Shown: positions 41,699 through 51,275, counted from the first letter of the stretch. The stretch: 64,000 bases of DNA from Streptomyces humidus (GCF_014649655.1 NZ_BMTL01000007.1:62001-126000), one strand, 5' to 3'. Notes: generated by a model from the sequence alone, not told the origin. Translations and numbers: made by a program.

Positions 41699-42934
41699 CT
41701 ACGCCGAGGCGTGCAGCACGACGGGCAGCGCGGTGACGTCGGTGCCGATGAAGGAGCGCTGCGGCTCGAGGTCCTCGACCTTGCAGGCCAGGGCGATCTG
41801 GGGGAACCGCTCGAACAGGGCCGGGAGCGCTACTTCGGCTTCGAGCTTGGCCAGCGGGGCACCCAGGCAGTAGTGGATGCCGTGGCCGAAGGCCATGTGG
41901 TCCTTGTCGTCCCGGTCGATGCGGAAGGCCTCGGGATCGTCGTGGACGCCCGGGTCGCGGCCGTGGGCGCCGAAGCCGATCAGGATGGCGTCGCCTTCCT
42001 TGATGATGACGCCCTCGCCGAGGTCGATGTCCTTGGTGGCGTAGCGCAGGGGCAGGTGCATGATCGGCGGGTGGAGGCGGAGGGCTTCCTCGATGACGTC
42101 GCGCCAGCGCCGGGGGTCGGCCAGAACGGTCGCCAGCTGGTCCGGGTGGTTGAGGAGCTCGCGTACGGCGGCGTTGATGAGGGCGACGGCGGTCTCGCTG
42201 CCCGCCCCGATCATCAGGATCAGGGTCGAGATCAGCTCGATGTGGCTGAGCCGGTCACCGTCTTCCTCATGGGCGGCCAGCAGCAGGCTGGTCATGTCCT
42301 CGCCGGGGGTGGCCCGTTTGACGTCGATGAGTGTCTGCATGGCCTGGTAGAGGTCGTGCTTGGTCGCTTCGGCCTGCTCCGCGGTGACGTCGGTGGCGAG
42401 GACGGAGTCGATGACGCGGAGCATCTCGGGGCGCTGATCGGCGGGAACTCCGAAGAGGTCGCAGATCAGGCGCGTGGGCACCCGGTAGGAGAAGTGGGTG
42501 CGCAGATCGACGGGCGCGGTCTGGTCCTGGTGGGCCAGGGTGTCGAGGAGGTCGGTGACGATGGCCTGGAGGACCGGGCGCATCGCTTCGACCCGCCCGG
42601 GGGTGAAGGCGCGGCTGACCAGTTGGCGCAGGCGTTTGTGGTCGTCGCCGTCGGAGGTGAACATGCTGACCACGTCGACCCAGGCGTAGAGCCACGGTAT
42701 GGAACCCGGGGTGTGGGAGGGCCAGGACTTGCGGGCGTCCTTGGAGACATCGGGATGGGTCAGGAGCCGCTTGGCGACGTCTCCGCGGGTGACCGACCAG
42801 GCGGGGACATCTTCCGGCATACGGACCCGGACGGCCGGGCCGGCCGCCCGGAGCTCGTCGGCCTGGGCGAACAGGCGGCGGCCGCCACTGCTGTCGAGTG
42901 TCACGGTCGCGGTCCGGGCGGGGGTGCTGGTCAC
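41699..42934 (-). CDS. Cytochrome P450, conservon-associated (CYP154-type)
   Basis: A 411-residue soluble bacterial P450. Heme loop FGHGIHYCLGAPLAKLE, I-helix IGAGSETAV and K-helix EEALRLHP (ExxR) are complete. GTG 42934 overlaps the preceding P450 stop (GTGA). In known Streptomyces conservons a CYP157 is followed by a CYP154, which is the order seen here. It needs an unlinked ferredoxin, as none is encoded nearby. The substrate is unknown. Confidence 0.88.
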   Translation of the reverse strand: MTSTPARTATVTLDSSGGRRLFAQADELRAAGPAVRVRMPEDVPAWSVTRGDVAKRLLTHPDVSKDARKSWPSHTPGSIPWLYAWVDVVSMFTSDGDDHKRLRQLVSRAFTPGRVEAMRPVLQAIVTDLLDTLAHQDQTAPVDLRTHFSYRVPTRLICDLFGVPADQRPEMLRVIDSVLATDVTAEQAEATKHDLYQAMQTLIDVKRATPGEDMTSLLLAAHEEDGDRLSHIELISTLILMIGAGSETAVALINAAVRELLNHPDQLATVLADPRRWRDVIEEALRLHPPIMHLPLRYATKDIDLGEGVIIKEGDAILIGFGAHGRDPGVHDDPEAFRIDRDDKDHMAFGHGIHYCLGAPLAKLEAEVALPALFERFPQIALACKVEDLEPQRSFIGTDVTALPVVLHASA

Positions 42935-44181
42935 GAGGAACCTCCTGCGAGAGCGGCGGTGGGAAGACGGTCTTGCGACTTGGGCCGGAACCTGACGGGC
43001 ATCGTCTGCGGGCACTGGTGGAAAGGGCCGTGCCGCAGGAGGGGTTCCGGGTCGGTGGAGATCAGCTCCATGTCCCAGAGCTGGTCCAAAACGGTCTCGA
43101 CACCGGTCTGGACGATCGTGGTCGCCTGGGAGATCGCGGGGCAGCGGTGCGGGCCCGCCGACCAGGCGAGGTGGCTGCGGTTGTCGTACCCGAGGTCGTC
43201 GGGGAGCGCCGGGTCGGTGTTCGCTGCCGCGTGGGAGATGAGAACAGGGGTCCCTGCCTGCACGTACGCCCCGTGGAGGTAGGTGTCGTGGCGGGCGAAG
43301 TGGACGGAGAAGTTCGCCATCGGCGGGCGTTGCCACAGTGCCTTCTCCAGGGCGCGGCGCACGGTGAGAGTTCCGGCGGCGAGGTTGCCGGCGTAGTCGT
43401 CGTCGCGCAGGAGCAGGTGAAGGGTCCAGGCGGTGCACGCGGCGGCGGGGATGATGCCGGCGCCGACGGCACAGAACAGCTGGTTGAGTGCTTCCTCGTC
43501 CGTCAGGGCGGCGGCATGGTTGATCATCCAGGAGGTGAGGTCCTGGCCGGGCTGGGCGCGGCGAATCTGGATGAGCTCGTACAGGAGTCCTGCGAAGTCG
43601 GCTGCGCCCTGGGCCGCTTCGGGGCCGGCGCTGATGAGGTCCTGGCACGCGCGCACCATGCGGGTGGACTTCTCGGGCGGGCATCCGAGGAGTTCAGCGA
43701 ACACCAGCATGGGGAGGATGTCGGCGAAGTCGCTCATGATGTCGGCCTGGCCGTCCCCGATGATCCGGGCGATCAGAGTCAGGGCGCTGCGTTGGGTGAT
43801 CTCCCTGAGCCAGTGGGGGCTGATGCGGGCGATGCAGTCGTCCATCGCCCAGCGCAGGCGGGCGTGCTCCTGGTCGTCGGTGTAGAGGACCGAGGGACGC
43901 CAGGCCATCATGCCCAGGACGGGGCTGTCGCCCGGAACTTCGCCGTTGGCCAGGGCTGCCCAGCGGCGGGAGTCCTTGGAGTACGTGCGCGTGTCGTTCA
44001 GGAGGGTGACGGCGGCGCGGTGCTGTGTGACGACCAGGGCGTGGACGGTGGGGGCGATCTCGGCCCAGCCGACGGGTCCCTGGCTGCGCAGTTGGTCGTA
44101 GGTGGCTTGGGGCTGGGCGGCGAAGGCGGCCCCGTGCAGCATGGGGCAGCCGCTCGCGGAGAGCGGGGGCGGCGTGGTCAT
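42931..44181 (-). CDS. Cytochrome P450 with ExxW in place of ExxR (CYP157-type)
   Basis: A 416-residue P450-fold protein. The heme ligand region is WSAGPHRCPAISQ (Cys kept, first Phe-Gly replaced). The K-helix motif reads EKALWQRPP, so the normally invariant Arg of ExxR is Trp. The I-helix region (AVGAGIIPAAACTAW) also lacks the usual acid-Thr pair. Loss of ExxR is a known trait of the CYP157 family. It may act as a redox or structural partner of the neighbouring P450. ATG 44181 overlaps the GTPase stop. Confidence 0.85.
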   Translation of the reverse strand: MTTPPPLSASGCPMLHGAAFAAQPQATYDQLRSQGPVGWAEIAPTVHALVVTQHRAAVTLLNDTRTYSKDSRRWAALANGEVPGDSPVLGMMAWRPSVLYTDDQEHARLRWAMDDCIARISPHWLREITQRSALTLIARIIGDGQADIMSDFADILPMLVFAELLGCPPEKSTRMVRACQDLISAGPEAAQGAADFAGLLYELIQIRRAQPGQDLTSWMINHAAALTDEEALNQLFCAVGAGIIPAAACTAWTLHLLLRDDDYAGNLAAGTLTVRRALEKALWQRPPMANFSVHFARHDTYLHGAYVQAGTPVLISHAAANTDPALPDDLGYDNRSHLAWSAGPHRCPAISQATTIVQTGVETVLDQLWDMELISTDPEPLLRHGPFHQCPQTMPVRFRPKSQDRLPTAALAGGSS

Positions 44182-44777
44182 GAGGCGGGCTCCAGGCTGG
44201 GACGGGACAGCAGGTGGGAGACGAGTGCTATCAGCGGAGACTTCGCCGAGCTCTTTTCCCGTACGTCGCACTCGACGAGGGGCGTGGACGGGTGGAGGTC
44301 CAGGGCCTTGCGCAGTTCGGCTTCGCTGTAGTGGGGGGAGGCCGCGAAGGTGTTGACCGCGACGACGTAGGGCAGATCGGCTTCTTCCATGCGCCCCATG
44401 GCGTCCCAGGACTCGGTGATGCGCGCCGTGTCGACCAGGACGACGCCGCCGAGGGCGCCCTGCATCAGCTCGTCGATCATGTAGTCGAACCGCGGCTGAC
44501 CGGGGCCGCCGAACATGTAGAGCACGATGTCGTCGGTCAGAGTCAGGCGGCCGAAGTCGAGCGCGACCGTGGTGGTGTTCTTGTCCGACAACCCCCGCAG
44601 TGTGTCGACGATCTCGCCGGCCTTCGTCATCCGTTCTTCGGTTGACGTGGGCCTGATCTCGGAGACCGCACCGACGAACGTGGTCTTGCCGACGGCGAAG
44701 GGGCCGAGCACGACGATCTTCACCGAGTGGCTGACACCGGGCGCCAGGTAGTTGCCCTCAGAGGTTGATGAGCGCAT
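44178..44777 (-). CDS. cvnD: Conservon small GTPase-like ATP/GTP-binding protein (CvnD-like)
   Basis: A 199-residue protein with P-loop VLGPFAVGKTTFVGA, a switch-like FGGPGQPRFDYM and an AVNTF guanine-recognition-like region, as in the CvnD group of MglA/Ras-like proteins. It would cycle downstream of the sensor kinase-like protein. ATG 44777 overlaps the cvnC gene by 20 bases. The conservon symbol marks position in the operon, not tested function. Confidence 0.85.
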   Translation of the reverse strand: MRSSTSEGNYLAPGVSHSVKIVVLGPFAVGKTTFVGAVSEIRPTSTEERMTKAGEIVDTLRGLSDKNTTTVALDFGRLTLTDDIVLYMFGGPGQPRFDYMIDELMQGALGGVVLVDTARITESWDAMGRMEEADLPYVVAVNTFAASPHYSEAELRKALDLHPSTPLVECDVREKSSAKSPLIALVSHLLSRPSLEPAS

Positions 44778-45114
44778 CGCGGATCCTCTCCAGCAGCTGT
44801 CTGTCGTGCTGCTGAGCGGCGGGTACGGGGTCACGGCTGACGAGGTGGCTGCTGTCGACGAGGGAGGAGACCAGCACCTTCGTCACAGCGGCCGGGAGTT
44901 GCAGGTCGGCGCTGACCTCGGCCAGCGACAGCACTCCGGGCAGGCAGTGCTGCATCAGCCGGCGGGAGTGGGCGTCCAGGCCGTGCAGCGGCTTGTCCGG
45001 GTCGGCGATCAGGAGAGTGGCCAGGTCCAGCGTGCGGCGGGTGGGCGCGGCCCTTCCCCCGGTCGGGGTGTAGGGCCGCACCATCCCGGCGCGCCGCCGG
45101 CCGCGGGGGGTCAC
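44758..45114 (-). CDS. cvnC: DUF742-family conservon protein (CvnC-like)
   Basis: A 118-residue DUF742 protein with VRPYTPTGGRAAPTR at the N terminus and LDLATLLI, then a winged-helix-like LSLAEVSADLQLPAAVTKVL. GTG 45114 overlaps the roadblock gene stop. In conservons it forms a membrane-associated complex with the other Cvn proteins. Confidence 0.88.
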   Translation of the reverse strand: MTPRGRRRAGMVRPYTPTGGRAAPTRRTLDLATLLIADPDKPLHGLDAHSRRLMQHCLPGVLSLAEVSADLQLPAAVTKVLVSSLVDSSHLVSRDPVPAAQQHDRQLLERIRDALINL

Positions 45115-45548
45115 GACGTTCCGTACGCTGTCCGCTCCCGGGCGGACAGCGCGGGAGCCAGGCCCTTGATGGCCTTGATCGTCGCCCCGGAGGCGACGGC
45201 CACTTCGGGCGCGGTCATCTCCGCGGCGACGGATACGGCCAGCGCGGTGTTGTGCCCGGCACCGAAGACGAGGATGCAGCGGTTCGGCAGGTCGATGATG
45301 ACCTTGCGGGGGGTGTCCTCGTCCTCGTTCGCTTCGGCGAGTTCGGCGATGGAGCGGCCGAGGGAGAAGATGCTCGAGGAGCTGGCCCCGGCGCGGTCGG
45401 CCACATCGCGGTGGACGCCGTCCGAGTGGGCCAGGACCATGCCGTCGGAGCTGAAGAGGACGGCGTGCAGAACGCCCTTCTCCTCCGCGAGACGGTTGAG
45501 GACCCAGGACATGTCGTGGGTGTCGGCGGTGGGCTGCTGGTCAGGCAC
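45111..45548 (-). CDS. cvnB: Roadblock/LC7-domain conservon protein (CvnB-like)
   Basis: A 145-residue roadblock/LC7 protein (LNRLAEEKGVLHAVLFSSDG, LAHSDGV, VIIDLPNRCILVFGAG). Roadblock proteins regulate MglA-like GTPases, here presumably CvnD. GTG 45548 overlaps the cvnA stop by eight bases. Confidence 0.9.
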   Translation of the reverse strand: MPDQQPTADTHDMSWVLNRLAEEKGVLHAVLFSSDGMVLAHSDGVHRDVADRAGASSSSIFSLGRSIAELAEANEDEDTPRKVIIDLPNRCILVFGAGHNTALAVSVAAEMTAPEVAVASGATIKAIKGLAPALSARERTAYGTS

Positions 45549-46875
45549 GGAACTGCTCTCCTTCGGTGGGGCTGGACTCGTGGTCGCGGATGGTCTCCGC
45601 CAGGTGGGCAAAGCCCTGCGTGAACGCCTCGGGGTCCTCCGCAGGCGCTGGCGCACCGGTGACTACGGGGGCCGTGGGTCGGGGGGAGCGCCTGCGCCGC
45701 TGCGGCAAGACACTGCCGTCCGACGGCTCACCCCGTCGGTCGGCCTGGTCACCTTCCGCGGGAGCCTCGGTCGGTGGGGCCGAGGCGTGCCCTGGGGTCC
45801 GAGAGGCCGCTGCTCGGCGCTCCGCCTGGGTTTCCTCTGCGGTCGGACCGTGTCCGAAGAGTTCCCGCGGGATGCGAAGGACGGCCCGCACGCCGCCGTA
45901 CGGAGACGTACTGGTGACATCGGCGGCGAAGCCGTACTCGCCGGCGAGGCGGCCGATGACGGCGAATCCGAGCTGGCGCGTGTCCTGCAGAGCCGTCACA
46001 TCCAGCACGGTGTGCCGCGACAACTGCCGGGCGGCCTCCTCACGCTGATAGGCGTTCATGTTCAGGCCGCCGTCGTCGACGACGATGCAGAAGCCCGTCT
46101 GGAACGCCTGCACCTCGACGAAGACCTTGCCGTCGGAGTACGCGGTGGCGTTGGACAGCAGCTCCGTGAGCGCCACCGTGACCGGCTCGACGACACGGCC
46201 TTCGAGCCACGTCTCGCCGCTGCCGGGCTCGTAGGTGTAGCTCACCCGCAGATAGGCGTTGATCCGGCCCCGCGCGGATTCGACGACTTCGCCGAAGGTG
46301 CAGTCCGCCCGCTGCAGACCGGGCCACGAACCGGCCAGGATGCGCGTGCGTTGGAGCGTGTGGAGGGCCTGGGTGACCAGGTGGTCGAAGCCCATCAGGC
46401 TCTGGTGGTACGTCGTGCCCTGGGGGTAGCGGTCCATCTCCTCGACGACGTTCAGCTGGCAGCGGTGCAGATGCGTCTGCGCCTCGTCGATGATGTCCCG
46501 CACTGAGGACCGCGCGGAGAGCCCGATCTGATCGCGCGTGACAGTGAGGGCCTCCTGGAGCAGCCCCATCACGGTCTGATGCCCGTGGTCGATGGGACTG
46601 CCGGCGAGACGCTCCTGGCTGAGTCCGGGCACCGGCACGCCACGGTGTCCGCGGGCGAGGGCGTCCACCAACGCGGGCATCCGCACCTCAGCGAAATACT
46701 TCGATTCCGCCTCCACCGCGCCGGCGTAGGCGAGCGCGGAATCCCGCTGCGCTTCCAGGGGTTTGACCCTGGCGGCCAGGGCCCGCTTTCTCCGAGCCTG
46801 CACTATGAGCCCCACCGACGTGGTGGCGAATCCGCCACCGAGCAGTGCGGTCGCGGTCACCAGCGAATCGAGCAT
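45541..46875 (-). CDS. cvnA: Conservon sensor histidine kinase-like protein (CvnA-like)
   Basis: A 444-residue protein with one N-terminal membrane segment (VTATALLGGGFATTSVGLIV), a helical dimerisation region, and an HATPase domain with N-box ELLSNATAYSD, G1 VVDDGGLNMN and QLGFAVIGRLAGEYGF. A 90-residue Pro/Ala/Glu-rich tail ends it. There is no linked response regulator, as is usual for conservons. ATG 46875 has a GAGGA site and overlaps the upstream small gene by 19 bases. Confidence 0.88.
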   Translation of the reverse strand: MLDSLVTATALLGGGFATTSVGLIVQARRKRALAARVKPLEAQRDSALAYAGAVEAESKYFAEVRMPALVDALARGHRGVPVPGLSQERLAGSPIDHGHQTVMGLLQEALTVTRDQIGLSARSSVRDIIDEAQTHLHRCQLNVVEEMDRYPQGTTYHQSLMGFDHLVTQALHTLQRTRILAGSWPGLQRADCTFGEVVESARGRINAYLRVSYTYEPGSGETWLEGRVVEPVTVALTELLSNATAYSDGKVFVEVQAFQTGFCIVVDDGGLNMNAYQREEAARQLSRHTVLDVTALQDTRQLGFAVIGRLAGEYGFAADVTSTSPYGGVRAVLRIPRELFGHGPTAEETQAERRAAASRTPGHASAPPTEAPAEGDQADRRGEPSDGSVLPQRRRRSPRPTAPVVTGAPAPAEDPEAFTQGFAHLAETIRDHESSPTEGEQFRA

Positions 46876-47351
46876 GAGAGGTCCTCGCGCGAAGTGGGGG
46901 TCGACAGTGAATGGTCGGGAGCAAGGCCGAAGCGGCGCGCTTCGGGCTGCGGCCGAAGTGCTGTGAGCAGCGGGAGGACCGCATACAGCGGCAGGGGCGC
47001 GGAGTAGACGCGGCCCTCGTTGTTGCCGAGGCGGGCCCAGTGGAGATCCTCGGTCGGGCCGGAGCTCAGCGGCGGCACGGCAAGAACTCCGCTGTCGCGG
47101 TGGTCCACCGGCCACGGCCAGCACATACCGCGGCCGGACTGGGGCGGCAGGATCAGCACCCACTCGTTCCCGCGGGCCACCGCGGCGCCCACCGGGTGCG
47201 GGTTGATGTGACCCAGCAGGGAGAGAATCCGGCGTGCCGCCAGCTCGGGCATCGCCGCTGTGTCACAGTCACGGCCGATCTCGACAGCGACCGGGGCGCC
47301 GGCGGTGATCGTGGCCGGGAAGAGGTCCGCGATCGCGGGCACCGTGCTCAC
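46857..47351 (-). CDS. Conservon-linked protein of unknown function (primase-like fold possible)
   Basis: A 164-residue protein between the GH15 gene and cvnA, overlapping both. It has ARRILSLLGHINPHPVGAAV and EWVLILPPQSGRGMCWPWP, loosely like the small primase/polymerase-N-like protein at 39916. No catalytic motif is visible. GTG 47351 overlaps the GH15 stop (GTGA), so it belongs to the same transcript. Function unknown. Confidence 0.5.
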   Translation of the reverse strand: MSTVPAIADLFPATITAGAPVAVEIGRDCDTAAMPELAARRILSLLGHINPHPVGAAVARGNEWVLILPPQSGRGMCWPWPVDHRDSGVLAVPPLSSGPTEDLHWARLGNNEGRVYSAPLPLYAVLPLLTALRPQPEARRFGLAPDHSLSTPTSREDLSCSIRW

Positions 47352-49171
47352 GCGGCGATCATCGGCATCGCCGCCCGCTCCAGCTCGCTCATCAGGACGG
47401 CACTCTCGATCAGGCCGATCATCGAGAACGCCTGGGGGAAATTCCCCAGCTGCCGGCCGGACGCCACGTCGTACTCCTCGGCGAGCAGGCCGACGTCATT
47501 GCACAGTGCGAGCAGCCGCTCGAACAGGGCCCGGGCCTCCTCCGGCTGGCCGGTGAGCGCGAGGGCGTCGACCATCCAGAAGGAGCAGAGCAGGAAGCTC
47601 CCCTCGTCACCGGCAAGGCCGTCGAACCCCACCTGGTTGCCGTCGGTCGGATAGCGGTGGACCAGGCCGTCGTCCGTCGAGAGCTCGCGGCGCACCGCGG
47701 CGACCGTGCCGATAACCCGCGGGTCGTCCGGCGGGAGGAACCCGGTGCGCGGGAGCAGCAGCAGGGCCGCGTCCAATTCGGTGGACCCATAGGACTGGGT
47801 GAACGTGTTCCGCTCGGAGTCGTAGCCCCGTTGGCACACCTCGGCGTGGATGGTGTCGCGGAGCTCGGCCAGCTCGGCCAGGTCGGCATCGAGGACGCCG
47901 GCCTCCACCAGGCGAACCGTGCGGTCGACCGCGACCCAGGCCATGATCTTGGAGTGCACGAAGTGGCGTCGTCCGCCGCGCACTTCCCAGATGCCGTCGT
48001 CCGGCTCCTGCCAGCGCCGCTTGAGGTAGTCGACGAGCCCGAGGTGCAGGGTCGCGGTGCGCTCGCACCGGGCGATGCCGTGCACATGGGCCAGATACAG
48101 CGTGTCGATGACCTCGCCGGGAACATCGAGCTGGAGTTGGTCGGCAGCGTCGTTGCCTACTCGAACCGGCGTGGAGCCCTCGTACCCGGGCAGCCAAGGC
48201 AATTCCCGCTCGGGCAGATTCCGCTCGCCCAGGATCGAGTACATGATCTGAATGTCGTCAGGGTTGCCGGCCACGGCCCGCTGGAGCCACTGCCGCCATG
48301 CTTCGGCCTCCTGGCGGTAGCCGGTGCGCAGCAGGGCGGACAGGGTGATCGAGGCGTCGCGGAGCCAGGTGTAGCGGTAGTCCCAGTTGCGTACGCCGCC
48401 GATCGTCTCGGGAAGAGAGGTGGTCACGGCGGCGACGATCGCGCCGGTCGGCGCGTACGTCATGGCCTTAAGCGCGACCAAGGAGCGGACGACCGCATCA
48501 CGGTACGGGCCGTCGTAGGTGCACCGCGCCACCCACTCCAGCCAGAACTCTTCGGTGGCCTCCAACGCAGCCCAGGTGTCTGGGATTTCCGGTGTCGCGT
48601 GGTGGTGGGAGGAGTGCCAGCTGAGGGCAAACGTCGCCGTGTCGCCCGCGGTGACGGTGAACCGGCTGACCAGGGCGTCTTCCTTTTGGACAGTGTCCAC
48701 CGTGGCGTCCAGCCAGAGGGCGTCCGGCCCGTCGACGGCAACGGTGCGGCCCTGATGTTCGTAGATCCAGGGCCGGTGCTTTCCGTATCCGAAGCGCGGG
48801 CACCAGGCGGATTCGACCTCAACCGTGCCGCTGATCCCTTCGACGATCCGGATGAGCTGCGGGCTGTGGCCGTCACGGGGAGGCATGAGGTCAATGACGC
48901 GGATGCTGCCGGTCGGGGTGTCCCACTCGGATTCGAGGATGAGTGAGTCGCCGCGGTAGCCGCGTCGGTCCGCATGCGGGGCCTGGGCGCCGTCGGGGCG
49001 GGCGGGGCCGATCTGCCAGTAGCCGTGATCCCCGGTTCCCAGGAGGCGGGTGAAAACAGAGGAGGAGTCGAAGCGCGGCAAGCAGAGCCAGTCGATGCTG
49101 CCGTCCCGGCAGATCAGGGCGGCCGTCTGCATGTCTCCGATGAGTGCGTAGTCCTCGATACGCCCAGCCAT
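47348..49171 (-). CDS. Glycoside hydrolase family 15 protein (glucoamylase/trehalase type)
   Basis: A 607-residue GH15 protein without a signal peptide, starting [20 protein letters not shown] and [20 protein letters not shown]. The (alpha/alpha)6 barrel shows [34 protein letters not shown] (first catalytic Glu) and a second barrel-end acidic region near SFLLCSFW. Related actinobacterial proteins hydrolyse trehalose or glucans in the cytosol. It is first in the conservon transcript, an unusual partner for cvn genes. Confidence 0.88.
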   Translation of the reverse strand: MAGRIEDYALIGDMQTAALICRDGSIDWLCLPRFDSSSVFTRLLGTGDHGYWQIGPARPDGAQAPHADRRGYRGDSLILESEWDTPTGSIRVIDLMPPRDGHSPQLIRIVEGISGTVEVESAWCPRFGYGKHRPWIYEHQGRTVAVDGPDALWLDATVDTVQKEDALVSRFTVTAGDTATFALSWHSSHHHATPEIPDTWAALEATEEFWLEWVARCTYDGPYRDAVVRSLVALKAMTYAPTGAIVAAVTTSLPETIGGVRNWDYRYTWLRDASITLSALLRTGYRQEAEAWRQWLQRAVAGNPDDIQIMYSILGERNLPERELPWLPGYEGSTPVRVGNDAADQLQLDVPGEVIDTLYLAHVHGIARCERTATLHLGLVDYLKRRWQEPDDGIWEVRGGRRHFVHSKIMAWVAVDRTVRLVEAGVLDADLAELAELRDTIHAEVCQRGYDSERNTFTQSYGSTELDAALLLLPRTGFLPPDDPRVIGTVAAVRRELSTDDGLVHRYPTDGNQVGFDGLAGDEGSFLLCSFWMVDALALTGQPEEARALFERLLALCNDVGLLAEEYDVASGRQLGNFPQAFSMIGLIESAVLMSELERAAMPMIAA

Positions 49172-49342
49172 GGAATATCCGTCTCGATAGGTGCGGGTGC
49201 TCCCGAGGTCTTGCGAGGCAAGGTGGGGAACAGGGGCGGGTACGGGAGGGGCTCGCTCAGCGCCACGACCCGCGCGAACGACAAACCTGAAGGCACGGAG
49301 GGCGGGGCCGGCTTCGAGCGGCCGCGGCCGGCAGCGCTGAGT

Positions 49343-49981
49343 TCATCGAGCCACAGCCTTCACTCGAAGGCCTTTCAGATCGACGGCGGTGCAGCCCTGG
49401 AGCGACAGCACTTGACGGCTCGCCAGCAGCCAGGGGAGTGCGGGGTCTTCGTAGGAGACCTTGACGACGTCCTTCCCAGGGACCATGAGCAATGTCCGCG
49501 GGTCGTAGAGGATGCCGGCGACACCCCAGGCCAGCGGCCGTTCGACCCAGGCGGCCACGTGTTCGCGCAGGTGCGGGCAGTGCTTGACCGCGATGAGCGC
49601 ACACGGTGGGCAGACTGGGGCAGCGGTGGTCAGCTCCCCCTCAGCCACCGGCTGACCGACTTGCTTGAGAACGAAGAGTTGCCGCTCCGGATCCTGCTCC
49701 AGGGTGTCGGCGCCGCAGACTTGGCACAGCATCCGGCTCACCGCACGCCGTAGGCGAAGCACGTGGACCTTCGGGAACAGCGCTCGGCCCGATCCGGGGG
49801 CGATGGACTGCCTGACCCACAGCACCCCGTCCGCGTCGCGGTCGTAAGGCATCTCGCCCGCGAAGCCGATACCTCGCCCGCTCGGGTGACGTACCACGGC
49901 GGGAGTCCGGTGATTTTCCCCGCTCCACGCGGCGATGTACGGCACCGGAAGACCCCCTTGTTCGTGCTGGGTCCTGTTCAT
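49343..49981 (-). CDS. Hypothetical protein with two CxxC pairs
   Basis: A 212-residue protein. Cys pairs MLCQVCGADT and VCPPCALI are spaced like a zinc ribbon, and LAWGVAGILYDPRTL follows. This family is common in Streptomyces next to DUF5999 genes and has no known function. ATG 49981 overlaps the DUF5999 stop (ATGA). Confidence 0.65.
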   Translation of the reverse strand: MNRTQHEQGGLPVPYIAAWSGENHRTPAVVRHPSGRGIGFAGEMPYDRDADGVLWVRQSIAPGSGRALFPKVHVLRLRRAVSRMLCQVCGADTLEQDPERQLFVLKQVGQPVAEGELTTAAPVCPPCALIAVKHCPHLREHVAAWVERPLAWGVAGILYDPRTLLMVPGKDVVKVSYEDPALPWLLASRQVLSLQGCTAVDLKGLRVKAVAR

Positions 49982-50163
49982 GCTGCGGCGCTCGTCAACC
50001 GGTGCGGAGCGACGATCTTGCCGTTGGGAAGGATCTCGCCGGTGTCTTCGAAGAGGAGGACACCGTTGCACAACCAGCCCTGTTCCGGGTGGGCCGCGAC
50101 CACGACGGCGGCCTCGCGGTCCGCGGCCTCGGCGGAGGGACAGGTGGGCTTGTGCTGGCACAT
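49978..50163 (-). CDS. DUF5999-family small protein
   Basis: A 61-residue protein starting MCQHKPTCPSAEAADREAA and ending GWLCNGVLLFEDTGEILPNG, the DUF5999 signature. It is restricted to actinobacteria and its function is unknown. ATG 50163 with GAGGA is chosen over a start 29 codons upstream because the family begins at MCQH. Confidence 0.85.
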   Translation of the reverse strand: MCQHKPTCPSAEAADREAAVVVAAHPEQGWLCNGVLLFEDTGEILPNGKIVAPHRLTSAAA

Positions 50164-50271
50164 GGTGAGTCCTCGGAAGAATCGGCATTGGGGGAGGAGC
50201 GATTGGCTATCCGGCAGAGGGACCGGCTGCCGTGGGGGAGCACTCACCACGGCAGCCGGGAGGCAGCAGCA

Positions 50272-50808
50272 CTACGGCCCTGCGCCTCGCTCCGGTCTTC
50301 CGGAGGCTGCGGTGACGGGGTGGCACCGGGTGCCTTCGGGATAGGACTCGGAGCCCGAGGGCGGGCGCTGGCGTACGGCGTTCACGGGGGTGTACTGCCG
50401 TGCGGCGGCGCGCGCCCCGCTCGTGGGGTGGTCGACTGCGCACTGCGCTATGAGGTGTTGTGCGGTTTCGGCCAGCAGGATCAGGTGCACCCGCGAGCCC
50501 ATGTAGTCGGTCGGGGCGGCGCTGGCGAGGAGCGCGAGCCGACGCGGCCCGCCCGCTGCCAGCGCCAGCGCCGGCAGATGCTCACGGAATACGGCCACTA
50601 TCTGGTCGACCTCGCCCTGGCAACGGGGAAGAGGTTGGGAGGGATCTCCCAGCACCTGGTCGATCAGGGCTACAACGATGTCGCCGCCGCTACGTAGGGG
50701 CCGCCCGAGGCGAAACAGCCGAGACGCAGGCCGTCGGCCGTTCGAGCTGGCTGCGCGAACGTCGCCACCGAACAGGGCGCCGAGAATCGGCGGGACGAGA
50801 GTGATCAC
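50272..50808 (-). CDS. DUF6415-like hypothetical protein
   Basis: A 178-residue protein. ALIDQVLGDPSQPLP, then VDQIVAVFREHLPAL, then VHLILLAETAQHLIAQ resembles DUF6415, a helical family common beside XRE regulators in Streptomyces. A disordered tail follows. GTG 50808 overlaps the XRE stop (GTGA) with GGGGAGG at good spacing. Confidence 0.6.
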   Translation of the reverse strand: MITLVPPILGALFGGDVRAASSNGRRPASRLFRLGRPLRSGGDIVVALIDQVLGDPSQPLPRCQGEVDQIVAVFREHLPALALAAGGPRRLALLASAAPTDYMGSRVHLILLAETAQHLIAQCAVDHPTSGARAAARQYTPVNAVRQRPPSGSESYPEGTRCHPVTAASGRPERGAGP

Positions 50809-51104
50809 GACAACCTCCCCGTGGGCCAAGCACCAAGGCGACCGTTGCGGGAGGGGACCGCCAGGTAGTCGGCGTGCTTCCCCGTCACGCCGAAGTGGCG
50901 CAGCAGCGTCCTCAATGCGCCGAGTGGGATGGGGTACTCGGCGCGCTCCCACCGGCTGACAGCCGAGACCGACGCCCCCGCTACGCGGGCCGCGTCCTGC
51001 AGCGTGGTGCTCTTCGCCTCACGCAGACCGCGCAGGTACACGCCCAACACGATCCCGGCAGGTGCCTGGGGCACTTCGGTGGGCGGCGAGAGGAGGTCAA
51101 ACAT
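50805..51104 (-). CDS. XRE-family HTH protein
   Basis: A 99-residue protein that is mostly one HTH: YLRGLREAKSTTLQDAARVA, then VSAVSRWERAEYPIPLGAL. It ends soon after the domain. It is coupled to the DUF6415-like gene; such pairs are frequent in Streptomyces, but their role is not established. Confidence 0.85.
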   Translation of the reverse strand: MFDLLSPPTEVPQAPAGIVLGVYLRGLREAKSTTLQDAARVAGASVSAVSRWERAEYPIPLGALRTLLRHFGVTGKHADYLAVPSRNGRLGAWPTGRLS

Positions 51105-51134
51105 GATCGTCCTTGCGTGGTGTGGCCGAGCGGT

Positions 51135-51275
51135 TCAGGACTGGTCGCGTGGCACAGATGACCGGGTGTCGGTAGGCCCCGGCCGGGGCTGCCGGCTCGT
51201 TCTCTGTCCTCGGACGACGAGGACGGCCATGGCTCCGACGATCAGACTGATGATGATCAGTCCGGTGCTGGTCAC
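51135..51275 (-). CDS. Very small membrane protein
   Basis: A 46-residue frame with one transmembrane helix (TGLIIISLIVGAMAVLVVRG) and a polar, basic tail. GTG 51275 overlaps the stop of the next small gene (GTGA) and follows a GAGG site. The coupling and clean hydrophobic helix argue for a real gene. Function unknown. Confidence 0.5.
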   Translation of the reverse strand: MTSTGLIIISLIVGAMAVLVVRGQRTSRQPRPGPTDTRSSVPRDQS

